This document shows positions 1 to 9,051 of a stretch of 25,433 nt of DNA, piece after piece. The stretch spans positions 20,876-46,308 of the forward strand of contig NPFB01000120.1 of the NCBI GenBank assembly GCA_014084085.1, read 5' to 3'. Origin of the DNA: Hondaea fermentalgiana (Eukaryota; Sar; Bigyra; Thraustochytrida; Thraustochytriidae). Every line of letters begins with the position of its first letter. Within the stretch, counting starts at the first letter, position 1. The notes beneath the pieces are model-generated. The model saw nothing but the letters and a program-made list of their open reading frames with translations. It made no database searches and was not told the origin of the DNA. The position numbers were made by a program, and so were the translations under genes.

Positions 1-52
<52 letters not shown>
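1..52. repeat. (GCAA)13 tetranucleotide microsatellite
   Basis: Thirteen perfect GCAA units open the window, then decay into GGAAGG. A shorter array of the same unit occurs at 7146-7161. The array may continue beyond the window's left edge. It lies about 260 bases upstream of the GNPTAB-like start codon. A GGCT-rich stretch (about 217-243) lies between them in the presumed promoter or 5' UTR. Confidence 0.95.
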
Positions 53-53
<1 letters not shown>

Positions 54-311
54 GAAGGTTTGTTTTTCCAGCCCAAAAGAGCAGAGCAACGACCTGAGCA
101 TAATCGCCTGCAAACCCGTTTGTCGCAACAGAGATACACCGGCGAGGCAGGCAACGAGGGGCGGCCGCAGCCCTCACATCAACGCAACGTCCTGTGCGCC
201 GCGTGGGCTTGACGCAGCTGGCTGGCTGGCGGGCTGGCTGGCGACCAGCCGGGCTGCAAGAATCGAGACCAGAGATCGGTCGCAACACGCTGAGGCATCG
301 TAACCACGGCG

Positions 312-3300
312 ATGGCGCGTAGCTCGCAAGGTCGTGCAGAGGCCCTGGTCCACAATGTTCTCAAAGGGACAGAGAAGATCTTGCTCGATACTATCAACGG
401 TCTTCGGCCCGTGCGAAACCAAGGCTGGTGCATCATGGCTCTCGTCGTTCAGGCCGTGCTTGTCAGTCTCGTTTGCCTTTTCTGGCTGTACCGTGTCACA
501 TACGCAAGTACGACGTCGCACCACGGAATCTTTGGCTGTGAGGCATCAAGCGATAATCTCGCTGGCAAGTCATTCCCCGAACTTGCGTGCGCGGCTCCCG
601 TTGACGTTGTGTATACCTGGGTCAATGGCTCTGACCCGCGATGGTTGGAACAACTTCGATATTACCGCGAACAACAGCGCTTGCAGGACGAAGCCAGAGA
701 AGAAACCTCGCCGAATGATGCCGAAAGTATTGACGAAACTGTCACCAACGAGAGCGGCGAGGACCTCGGAGCCGCAACCTCTTCCCTTCAGAATCTTCAC
801 GAGCAAATTGAGGACCTCGATGAAGCCATCCGAAAGGTGCAGCAAGAACAAGCGCATCCTGAAATGGATTCTCACGCGCATGAAACGCGAGCGACACAAA
901 CGGCTGATTTCGAGGCCTCCTCAAACCTCCGGCCAAGTCGGTCTGCCCAAATTGGGGATCATAACGATGAAGGGCATTTGAAGCAAAGGCTTCTGCTTGA
1001 TGAGGACTCCGTCGCGAAGGGGCAATTCCGGAGAGGACTCCGCTACGGCGAGTCGTACGACGGCGATTTTGGTGCATGGGATAGAGACGCAGATGCCTAC
1101 TTGCAAGCAAGTCTTGACTACGACGAGCTCTTGCAACGGGAGTACATTGCAGTCGCAGCCAAAGAGAGAGAAGGGAGCGCAATATCGGAATACGACGACG
1201 ACGGTACAGACCAAGCAAATGGAGGCGACTTCTTTTCGGAAGATAAGCAGGAACCCAGCATTGAAGAGGCTTCGTCTGCAAATCGGTTTCGTGACAACGA
1301 AGAGCTGCGATTCTCCCTGCGCTCGCTTGAAAAATATGCGCCATGGGTGCGTCACATTTACATTGTTACAGACAACCAAATTCCTTCGTGGCTTGACCTC
1401 AATCATCCACGCATGACTCTCGTGTCCCATGCAGACATTTTTGCCAACAAGTCACATTTACCGACGTTTAGTTCTCCCTCGATCGAGGCCAATCTTCACC
1501 GCATTCCGGGTCTCGGAGAGAACTTTATCTACTTTAACGACGACGTCATGCTCGGTGCGCCCGTGTGGCCGAGCGACTTTCACGATCCTGCGCTTGGCCA
1601 GCGCATTTTTCTCGCATGGGCGCTTCCGCACTGCAGCGATGGATGCATTTCCAATTGGATCGGAGACAATTATTGCGATGCTGCCTGCAATGTTGCAGCA
1701 TGCGACTTCGATGGCGGAGATTGTGAAGGCGAAAATGCCCAGATGCCAAATTGGGGAGATCCTGACATGCATGCTTTCGGCGGCATGGGCGCCGAGTTTG
1801 GCGAATTCGATAACAGCCAAGCGTACAGGGAAGAATGCAGTGATGGCTGCCGCAAAGAGTACCTTGCGGATGGCTTTTGCGACCGCGAGTGCGCTCATCC
1901 AGAATGTGGGTGGGATGGCGTCGACTGCTTTGAGCCAAGCGGTCCGCCAGCGCGCGCGATGCCTTTCGTCTTTGTCGATCCATTTCCCCTGGCAATGAAC
2001 AAGGTGACTCCTCTTGCGCTCCCTTTTGGCGTTCGCGCCGCGAGTCTCAATTTGTCGCATATTGAAAACGAACCTGAATTGACCATCGAGACCGCCACAG
2101 CGACGTCTGCATCCATTGTTACCAAAGCTACATTTCATCAGCCTACAAAGACTTTGAACCTCGTCTTTGCAAACCCTGGGGCTCCCACCGAGCATCATTT
2201 GGTGTGGGGAGGTACTTCGCTCGAGACTTTCGCCTTTGGTGAAAATGTGACCACGTTCTTTTCAGAGGTCAAACGTGATCAATATCTTGTTGGGGGCTGC
2301 GCGCCTGGCCTCGGGTGTGAACAATTTGAAAGTCTCGAGCTCGCCATGCAAATGTGTCTTGTCCGTGGATCTCTTTGTGGAGGCGTCACGAGCTCCAACC
2401 GCCACGCGCCGCCTGCGACATACGAGCTTCGAGCGGGATCTGGCCTTGCGCCCTCGTACACATACGAAGATTCGTGGCAACGGTCCGGTGACTTTGACGG
2501 CGCGTGTGCAGAGTCGTCTGCTGATCTTTCCGTCGACGTTGAGAAAGTGGCGGTGCACTTGAAAATGTCCGACGAAAGTGCATACCTTATCAACATTACA
2601 AGTTCGCTCCCTCTATGCGCCTTTGGCGCAGCCACCTCTGAGCGTTCATCTTCACAACGCCGCGGTCTTGCCTCGTCGCTGCCAAGGCCAGAAGAGCGCC
2701 GTGTAACTACGCATGCTGCACAGTCGCCTGCAAATCTCACCTTTGCAGCAGCGCAGTACGTCAAGCAAGCTCGTCTCAAGCGGCAAATGCTCCTGCGCGT
2801 CAACGCATTTCGAGCGCACATTGACGATTCTCTGCAAAGCAGAGCTGCATGGCGTCCCGACCCTGAAAGCGACCGGGCGAATGCGTCGACGTCATCTGCA
2901 TCAACACTCGATGCTTTCATGTCAGAGATGTCGAACGCATCAGAGGCTGTCAGCGCCGCTCCTGAGGCATCCGCGGTCGATGCATTGCCGTCACGCGAGC
3001 GAAGAACGCTGATTGATACCTTTGGAGGATCTTTGCTGCATGTGAATAAGCTTTACACGGAAGTGTTTGGCAAAAGGGAGCGACGCGTCATTGCGCACAT
3101 GCCTCATTTTATGCAAAAGACCCAAATTGAGGCCATGCAAGCTCGCTTTGCGGAGGAATTCGCGCGAACTTCGCAAAACAGGTTCCGAAGCACGGATGAT
3201 ATGCAATTCGCATTCGCGTACATGTACTGGATCGTGCACCAGGGGGATCAACCGCTGTTTCCGCCGCGTGAGTACTTTGACAAAGAGCTCGATACGGACG

Positions 3301-4070
3301 GCGACGGCGTCCTTTCCCCAAATGAGCTTATTACACTTGCGGCCATGCAAGTTGGAGGCGACGCCGGTCACCACTCCACGCGCGAGACGCTGTTGGCCAT
3401 GGTCCGATGCGTCGATCCTACGATCCTAGGGCCACCCCATGACGCTTCGTCTTCAGCGGATGAGGACAGCGAGGGAGCTGACGATGATGAGGAGCTGCAG
3501 GAAGAAGCCATCGAAGACAACAAGGATGACCTTGTTCGCTTCACGTTTGAGCAGATTATGGCGTGCGAGCTGACGCGCGGGGCTCTTTTAGACAAGACTC
3601 CGCGCAAACAGACACATTCGATCATCAAGGAAGAGGACAGCCCGGTGGCATTCCAGATGCTCGGCGACGACTTTGTGGACGTGGCTTCACAGCTAGACTC
3701 GATTCGAGCGCGCAAACCAAAGTTTATATGCGTCAATGACAACATGGATCATCCATCCATGGAGGTCCTGCAAGAGCTGCGCAACTTTCAACTCGCGCTA
3801 TTCCCGCAAAAGTCCTCCTTTGAGCTGCCGCTGAATCGCCGCAACCGCTTCTTGTACATGGACGAGTACCATTCTCATCTCTTTTATTACAACCTTTACG
3901 CGCGCGCAACATACGCGTTGATTATCCTCGTCATCTGCGTGTATTTTTGTCCGTGCTTTGAGGAAGTTCCGGCCCAGAATGCTGACTCTGCACAACGCAG
4001 GGACGAGAATGACGTGCGAGCAGATGTCGAGGGCGACCCTGAGATGGTTGCATCTTCTAAAGAACAGTGA
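312..4070 (+). CDS. GNPTAB: GNPTAB-like N-acetylglucosamine-1-phosphotransferase, alpha/beta subunit (Stealth family)
   Basis: This 1252-residue protein probably transfers GlcNAc-1-phosphate to mannose on lysosomal enzymes in the Golgi, the first step of mannose-6-phosphate tagging. The domain order matches the animal enzyme. It has an N-terminal membrane segment (about 39-62) and Stealth CR1 (97-109, DVVYTWVNGSDP). An acidic spacer of about 210 residues follows, then CR2 (about 325-430, with RFRDNEELRFSLRSLEKYAP and the NDD motif at 409-411). Two LNR/Notch modules (about 441-471 and 509-539) each have six cysteines and a DGxDC ending. CR3 (about 900-975), an EF-hand loop (DTDGDG, about 994-1005) and CR4 (about 1137-1172) precede a C-terminal membrane segment (about 1196-1214). 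The first ATG has a fair context (CGGCGATGG). No DMAP-interaction domain was recognised, and the alpha/beta cleavage site cannot be placed. The family call is firm. Substrate and pathway are inferred from animals and Dictyostelium. Confidence 0.93.
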   Translation: MARSSQGRAEALVHNVLKGTEKILLDTINGLRPVRNQGWCIMALVVQAVLVSLVCLFWLYRVTYASTTSHHGIFGCEASSDNLAGKSFPELACAAPVDVVYTWVNGSDPRWLEQLRYYREQQRLQDEAREETSPNDAESIDETVTNESGEDLGAATSSLQNLHEQIEDLDEAIRKVQQEQAHPEMDSHAHETRATQTADFEASSNLRPSRSAQIGDHNDEGHLKQRLLLDEDSVAKGQFRRGLRYGESYDGDFGAWDRDADAYLQASLDYDELLQREYIAVAAKEREGSAISEYDDDGTDQANGGDFFSEDKQEPSIEEASSANRFRDNEELRFSLRSLEKYAPWVRHIYIVTDNQIPSWLDLNHPRMTLVSHADIFANKSHLPTFSSPSIEANLHRIPGLGENFIYFNDDVMLGAPVWPSDFHDPALGQRIFLAWALPHCSDGCISNWIGDNYCDAACNVAACDFDGGDCEGENAQMPNWGDPDMHAFGGMGAEFGEFDNSQAYREECSDGCRKEYLADGFCDRECAHPECGWDGVDCFEPSGPPARAMPFVFVDPFPLAMNKVTPLALPFGVRAASLNLSHIENEPELTIETATATSASIVTKATFHQPTKTLNLVFANPGAPTEHHLVWGGTSLETFAFGENVTTFFSEVKRDQYLVGGCAPGLGCEQFESLELAMQMCLVRGSLCGGVTSSNRHAPPATYELRAGSGLAPSYTYEDSWQRSGDFDGACAESSADLSVDVEKVAVHLKMSDESAYLINITSSLPLCAFGAATSERSSSQRRGLASSLPRPEERRVTTHAAQSPANLTFAAAQYVKQARLKRQMLLRVNAFRAHIDDSLQSRAAWRPDPESDRANASTSSASTLDAFMSEMSNASEAVSAAPEASAVDALPSRERRTLIDTFGGSLLHVNKLYTEVFGKRERRVIAHMPHFMQKTQIEAMQARFAEEFARTSQNRFRSTDDMQFAFAYMYWIVHQGDQPLFPPREYFDKELDTDGDGVLSPNELITLAAMQVGGDAGHHSTRETLLAMVRCVDPTILGPPHDASSSADEDSEGADDDEELQEEAIEDNKDDLVRFTFEQIMACELTRGALLDKTPRKQTHSIIKEEDSPVAFQMLGDDFVDVASQLDSIRARKPKFICVNDNMDHPSMEVLQELRNFQLALFPQKSSFELPLNRRNRFLYMDEYHSHLFYYNLYARATYALIILVICVYFCPCFEEVPAQNADSAQRRDENDVRADVEGDPEMVASSKEQ

Positions 4071-4078
4071 GCTGCATA

Positions 4079-4084
4079 AATAAA
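4079..4084 (+). terminator. AATAAA polyadenylation signal candidate
   Basis: A canonical AATAAA lies nine bases after the TGA stop of the GNPTAB-like gene, within ATAAATAAAC. It is the only perfect hexamer I noticed just downstream of a gene in this window. The 263-base gap to the convergent MaoC gene leaves room for both 3' ends. Confidence 0.5.
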
Positions 4085-4298
4085 CAGTGCTTCTCTGCTT
4101 GGGGAAAGCAGAGACTCGGCTACGTAATCCTAACAGACGATTCTCCAACCAAGATTTGCGTTGGCTTCGGCCCAAGGCGTTGCAATCTTTGTAACAACGC
4201 AAGGAAGTAGAAATTTGTGTAAGCACATGGGACAATGTCCGAATCGAAGGGGCGGAGGGCTGGGGGTAGCTACGGATTGACTGTGAGCGAACATGAGC

Positions 4299-4307
4299 TT
4301 ATTATTA
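4299..4307 (-). terminator. AATAAT-like 3' end element of the MaoC gene
   Basis: Read on the minus strand this is TAATAATAA, about 27 bases beyond the TGA stop of the MaoC-like gene. It is a variant polyadenylation signal at best and is offered only for its position. Confidence 0.2.
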
Positions 4308-4333
4308 GTGATGCCTCCTCAGCCTTGGTGCGA

Positions 4334-4945
4334 TCACTTGCTCCGGCGCAAGAGCCGCGTGACCTTGTACTCCATGACGACGGTACCGTCTTGATTAATA
4401 ACTTGCTGCGAGGTGGTGACAAAGCCACGATCAGGCTTGGACTTGCTTGGCTTCGATTCGGTCACCTCGAGAAGGACTTGCAGAGTATCACCGCCATAAA
4501 CAGGGGCCTTGGCCACAACATCGTTCAGACTGACAAGGGCCACAGCATATCCTTCAAGGATCCCCGAGCCGACAATGAGGGCGTCTGCAATCGACGCCGT
4601 GAGCAAGCCCGGCGCGAGACGCCGCTTGTGGCCAGCCACATTTCGAAGGTACTCCATATCGCCAAAGAGGTTTTCGGCATCGTAGCCAGTGAGGTGCGTG
4701 TAGTTGATAATGTCCGCATCATTGATAGTGCGGCACTTGGTCTCAAGCAGCTGGCCGACTTTCCACGCCTCAAAGGGCATGGCATGATTCCCGGCGCATC
4801 GGATCCTCGAGCTCGTTGGGGATGACGAGGGGCCCGCACAGGCTGCAGCGGATCCGCAGTCGCCTCCGCAGTCGCTTCCGCCGCCTCCAGCGAGGTGAGC
4901 TCGGAGCGTCTGCACGCGACGGCTCGAGGCGCTTCTGTCCGACAT
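4334..4945 (-). CDS. MaoC-like hotdog-fold dehydratase/hydratase domain protein
   Basis: The C-terminal 145 residues fit a single MaoC/(R)-specific enoyl-CoA hydratase hotdog domain, which hydrates acyl-CoA thioesters. Numbering is from the ATG at 4945 (203 residues). The domain starts near residue 59 with VGQLLETKCRTINDADI. It continues through LTGYDAENLFGDMEYL and GHKRRLAPGLLTAS (about 106-118) to a VYGGDTL strand. The family's catalytic Asp-x4-His appears as Asp89 and Phe94, so the usual histidine is missing. The first 55 residues are Arg/Ser-rich, then Gly- and Ala-rich, and may be a mitochondrial presequence. A start at 4780 would give a bare domain. The frame stays open up to 5086, but that extension only translates the GGCTT array as KPSQA repeats, so I treat it as 5' UTR. 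The gene converges on the GNPTAB-like gene and lies in tandem with the coiled-coil gene. Confidence 0.8.
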   Translation of the reverse strand: MSDRSASSRRVQTLRAHLAGGGGSDCGGDCGSAAACAGPSSSPTSSRIRCAGNHAMPFEAWKVGQLLETKCRTINDADIINYTHLTGYDAENLFGDMEYLRNVAGHKRRLAPGLLTASIADALIVGSGILEGYAVALVSLNDVVAKAPVYGGDTLQVLLEVTESKPSKSKPDRGFVTTSQQVINQDGTVVMEYKVTRLLRRSK

Positions 4946-5000
4946 TCTCGCAATCCGATCTGCTGGTCTGCTCTTGCTCTTGATCAATCTGCTTGTGCAC

Positions 5001-5070
5001 GGTTTGGCTTGGCTTGGCTTGGCTTGGCTTGGCTTGGCTTGACTTGGCTTGGCTTGGCTTGGCTTGGCTT
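5001..5070. repeat. (GGCTT)n pentanucleotide array, 14 units
   Basis: Fourteen 5-base units, twelve of them perfect GGCTT, with GGTTT first and GACTT ninth. The array lies 56 bases upstream of the preferred MaoC start. On the minus strand it is in frame with that gene and would read Lys-Pro-Ser-Gln-Ala. Length change by whole units would break that frame unless three units change together. Confidence 0.95.
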
Positions 5071-5368
5071 GACGTTTGTGTTTCACGCTCTTCCTTTGTC
5101 CGTACGAGCGGGGCGGTGCGGACGCTGGCGTGATGAGTGCTTGGCGTATCTCCTCTCTCTCTCTCTACGCTGTGTGTTTTCGCACGGAATTGTGCTCTTG
5201 TCAAGCCTGACGTTTGGCGGTGTGGCACTACGGATGGGACATGAAGCACGGCGAGCGCGTATAAAGGGTTGATACTTTCTTTGCTAATGTCTGTGGTTCA
5301 CAGGGATATACATACCGAGCACGCGTGTAGAATAGGAACAGGGCATCATTTGAGCAGTATGAATAGCT

Positions 5369-6781
5369 TTAAAAACGCATCCATGCAGGGGCGTCGCTAT
5401 CCGAGGCAAGAGCAGGGTCAACGAGAGAAGGTGCTTGGGGTTCGATCGAAGCCCTGGCAGCAGCAGGCTTGGCCGTCGTTGACTGGTCCTCATGACGACC
5501 CGTCGTGGAACCCAGGGCTGAGGCAGTTGTGGAAGATCGCGTGCTTGCCTTTGTAGGACTCGACCCTCTGCGCCCACCCGGTCGGACTCCCGGGAGAGAA
5601 GCCGACGGATTCCCCGACGAGGAGTCAGGATCCTCTTCGTGATTGTTGCTCTTACGCAAGGCAGATGTGTCGTTGCAGCCGTTGGACCCGACACCCGAAG
5701 TGTGTTTGACGTATTCGAGACGCTCTCTGACCATGCGGTACTTTTTGTTGAGAGACTCGAGCTTTTCAGCGAGGTCGAGAACCTCCTTTTCCTTGGCGAC
5801 GAGCTTGTCCTGTGCAGCGTCCGCCTTTTTCACAAGAAAGCTCGCCTTCTTTTGACTCGCCTTGAGCTGATCAGCCAAGCGTGCAGACTTGGCCTCCGCG
5901 GCGCTTGCGGCCTCGGTAGCCTCCTTGCAAAGACGCTCTTGATCCCGATATTTATCTGCATGAGAGGAGACGCGACGCTTTGCGTTCTCCAGAGCGGCCT
6001 CGCTTTCCTCGGCGCGGTGCAAGAGGGTCCTGTTTGATGTGCGAAGCTGCTCGTTATCCGCGAGAAGCTTCTGCATGGCTTTCTTTAATCCGTCCCGTTC
6101 CTCCTGGAGCTCCTCCACGGTGCCCGCGAGTTGTGAGTGAGCATTTTCAGACTTGCGCGCAACCTGTTCGTTTTCTCGCGCGGCCGCGAGCTGTGCTTGG
6201 GCCACATCACGAGTCTCGTCCAAGGCGCGTTGCAGGGTTTCGACCTGTTCCTCAAGGTGGGCGGTGCGCATGGACTGGCCCTGAGAAACGCGTGCGTGCG
6301 CCTGCTCAAGCTGCGAGACCTTGCGCTGCAGCTCTGCAGCCGTCCGCTCCTTCTCGCTGGCAGCCGTTCGCGCCGCGGACACCTTTGCGTTGGCCTGCTC
6401 AAGTGCGGCCTCGAGCTCAGCAATTTCGCGTTCGCTCGACGTCTTTTCTTGCAGGGAATACTTTGCGGCCTCGAGGTCGCGCTCCACGCGTGCTTTTTCG
6501 CGAAGAACTTCTTCAATACGCGCTTCGGCCTTGCTGCAGCGCTCGCCCATGGCATCGAGGAGCTTGTCCTTCATGCGGCCTTCCTCCGACACAATGTTTC
6601 GAAGCGCCGCAAGCTCGCCTTCAACTTGCGACGCTGCAAGTTGGGCACCGTCGCTCAGCGCATGCGAGGAGGGCAGAACCTTGTTCTTGTGTTTTCGCCG
6701 CTTCGGCATTACATTGGCGGCAAAGAGGCCGTTCACCTTGGCCTCCTTGCCGAGCCAGGACGCGCGGTCGCCGCCCGCCAT
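5369..6781 (-). CDS. Long coiled-coil protein, function unknown
   Basis: I do not recognise a family for this 470-residue protein. Residues 1-45 are mixed and include a basic patch PKRRKHKNK at 26-34, a possible nuclear localisation or nucleic-acid contact signal. Residues about 48-365 are an almost unbroken heptad-like coiled coil rich in Glu, Lys, Ala, Gln and Leu, with very few Pro or Gly. Residues about 366-470 form a Ser/Thr/Pro/Gly-rich disordered tail ending in PAWMRF. The ATG at 6781 is used; Met25 directly before the basic patch is an alternative. Such architecture fits cytoskeletal, centrosomal, Golgi-tether or SMC-like structural roles, but no sequence motif decides between them. 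The stop is TAA at 5369-5371. The gene is in tandem with the MaoC gene, with a spacer of roughly 420 bases. Confidence 0.85.
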   Translation of the reverse strand: MAGGDRASWLGKEAKVNGLFAANVMPKRRKHKNKVLPSSHALSDGAQLAASQVEGELAALRNIVSEEGRMKDKLLDAMGERCSKAEARIEEVLREKARVERDLEAAKYSLQEKTSSEREIAELEAALEQANAKVSAARTAASEKERTAAELQRKVSQLEQAHARVSQGQSMRTAHLEEQVETLQRALDETRDVAQAQLAAARENEQVARKSENAHSQLAGTVEELQEERDGLKKAMQKLLADNEQLRTSNRTLLHRAEESEAALENAKRRVSSHADKYRDQERLCKEATEAASAAEAKSARLADQLKASQKKASFLVKKADAAQDKLVAKEKEVLDLAEKLESLNKKYRMVRERLEYVKHTSGVGSNGCNDTSALRKSNNHEEDPDSSSGNPSASLPGVRPGGRRGSSPTKASTRSSTTASALGSTTGRHEDQSTTAKPAAARASIEPQAPSLVDPALASDSDAPAWMRF

Positions 6782-9051
6782 CCTGGGGATGCACGTCCAC
6801 GACGGCGTTGTGCTTGCTGGTCTCGAGCGCCTCGCTTCCGCGTGGCCGTGCTATACTTCTCTCCCCACGACCTTGTCGTCGCAGTTTTGCTCTGCTCCCT
6901 TGAACTTTTGGCTGCTCTTGCATACGCCGCGCCGCGCTCGTTGTTCGACGCGGGTCGTATCTCGGCCAGGATTGGTGCGTACAGCCTCGACCCGAGCACG
7001 CACGCTTCGATTGCGCCCCACGCGCCGCTCCTCGGAGGACTGACGAATGCGTCGGGTTCGCTCGCTTGCGCCCGGCCGCGCTATTTCGCTCTTCGCTTTT
7101 TCGCTTCTTGCTTCTCGCTTAGCACACACCCTTTTGCTCTTGCATGCAAGCAAGCAAGCAAACAAGCAGGCACACGCCAAGACCAGATGAAGCGAGTAAT
7201 ATCCGGCAACAAGTACCCTGACTCGGACTTCGTTGGCCGTTCGCGCTCTCAACGAGCAGCAAGCGCTCTCAGGTTCTCGAGAACTTACTACTTCATTTCA
7301 CCCAAACGGTGTGTACCGGGCAAAAAAAAAAAGCGAGGTGTGCGCGCGTGGACTCCTCCGCTTCCGCTTCGGCCGCGAGACGAAACGGCCACAGCATAAT
7401 TATAGGAAAATAAGCGGACATTCTTTGTGCGGCCGCACAGCTACGTCGCAGATGACTTTCCTATCCATCCATTTTGAGCAAGATGGCAATTTACGGTAGC
7501 TTTGCGGGGTGAAAATGGAGGAGGGTGAAGGGAGGGGAGAGAGGGCAAAGAAGAAGTGCCAAAAGTCATTTTCTTCAGAGAGAATGCTGGCGACTGCCTG
7601 TCGTTCGCTGGCCTCATTAGTGTCCGCACCACGTCTGTGAAGTTGCTGCCCTGATTGACCTTGCTTACTTTACCTAAAATACCTACCTTTTGTTTTTTCC
7701 TACCTCCTGGCCTTGCCTCGCCTGGCTTCTTCGTCTTCTTTTTTCTCCCCAAACTTTCGTGTGCCCATCTGTGTTGCGCTGCCCTGCGAGGTTGCTGGTG
7801 AGGGAAAAGATGCGACGAGCCTCCTCGCCCGAAGTGTTGTATCACGTTGTGTTGATAGCGAAGTCAGCGAACTTTTTCGCGCAAACGGATCCATCGCATA
7901 TGGTTTCCAAGAATATAAATGCTCACCGTGTGGCCCGGACGCTCTTCCCCTCTTCCAATTCAAAGGCACAGATGATTGATCGACCAGTCAAGCGACTGCC
8001 AGTCGCTGCTACTCCGTAGAAAAAGTGGATCACACCCGCGCTTGGATTTTGCTTGTTACCTACCCCTCACGACACGCTATGCCCACGAAGGAGGAGCCAC
8101 CGCAGGCTTCTCCTCTTTTATTTCTTTCTTCTATCCAAAATCTCCGGCCAACTCGCTGCGACCGGCTCTGGCTTTCATTCTCGTCGACGCAGGCAGCCTT
8201 CCTCCCTTTCGGCCTCCCCCTCCTTCCTCCCTCCCGGTAGTTTCTCGTTCCTCAGGACAGCCCGAGAGAGCGAGACACAATCCGAGCGCGCGGATGTGTT
8301 GCGCTTCCCCCCCTCATCAGGCTTTCCCCTGCGGTACACACCCTCATGTCCGTTGAGAGCGCACCCTCGCCGCGGACTCCGCGCAGAGTCTGTTCGCAAG
8401 ACTTGAGCGGGGCCCGGCGCAGCTAGCGGCGACAGCTAGCAGCTTGCTATTGTAAGTCCGGCGCACCGCCGGCGTGCTGCGCTCGCGGCGCCACGGAGGC
8501 TGGCTAGACCTTGCTCGCTCTGAACGAGCTAGTGCTGGTTCGTGGCGGACGACGCAGGGCGAGAGCGCGCCGTGCGCGCGACCGCGTCCGGACGCAGGGG
8601 CAGTCTGCGCGCAGGACACAGGCCCCGGTCGTGCGCGCGCCACGGGAGCTCTTCTCGCGCGTGGCGAAGTCGACGTCGAGGTCGAGGTGAAGCGAGTCGT
8701 GTCCAGATTGACGAAATCGAGGTGGCGTCCGCGCTTGCAATCGGCGTGGCTTGACCGCGCCGTACAGTGCAGGTAGCAACGCGCGCGGCTGCTAGTCGAG
8801 CTGCGAACGTCACCTTACCTTGGCGTCGCGCGCGTCCGCCCGCGCGCACGTTCGTCAGTTCGTTCGTTTTCCCTCTTGAATTGGACGACCGTGTGGGCGG
8901 GCCCTTCGTCCATTGTGGTACGCGTGCGCGGCCTTGTGCGTAAACGCGCGCGTGCACAAGGGCTTTTACTTTGGGTTTTTCTTGTCGACGAGGTACTCTG
9001 AAATAACTTTGTTGTCATCTGAGAGCAACACCGTCAAACAACTTTTCAAGC
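6782..9051. other. 2.3 kb intergenic spacer between divergent genes
   Basis: This should hold the promoters of the coiled-coil gene (leftward) and the PLC-like gene (rightward). Visible items are a (GCAA)4 run at 7146-7161, an 11-A tract at 7322-7332, an AT-rich patch near 7396-7415, a TATAAAT near 7914, a pyrimidine-rich stretch at about 8100-8260, and strongly CG-rich sequence at 8380-8850. Short open frames here (up to 142 codons) resemble no family I know and overlap one another on both strands. I annotate no gene. Confidence 0.6.
8421..8452 (+). promoter_or_regulatory. AGCTAGC pair plus CTTGCTATTG, possible upstream element
   Basis: Two AGCTAGC copies (8421-8427 and 8434-8440) are followed by CTTGCTATTG (8443-8452), about 600 bases upstream of the PLC-like start. 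The same decamer beside a CTAG cluster recurs upstream of the sulfatase gene (14866-14875). Directly after it, GTAAGT would be a good 5' splice donor, so a leader intron is possible. No acceptor can be fixed. The functional role is conjecture. Confidence 0.25.

Noticed and set aside
1..52. Telomere-like reading of the terminal GCAA array
   Set aside because: The unit is not a known telomere repeat type, and the same unit occurs internally at 7146.
5430..5450. GGTTCGATCGAAGCC, resembling a tRNA T-arm
   Set aside because: It lies inside the coiled-coil coding sequence, and the other arms of a tRNA are missing.
7991..8007. Perfect 8-base inverted repeat AGCGACTG-C-CAGTCGCT
   Set aside because: One such palindrome is expected by chance in a window this size. 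It has no second copy or obvious gene context.
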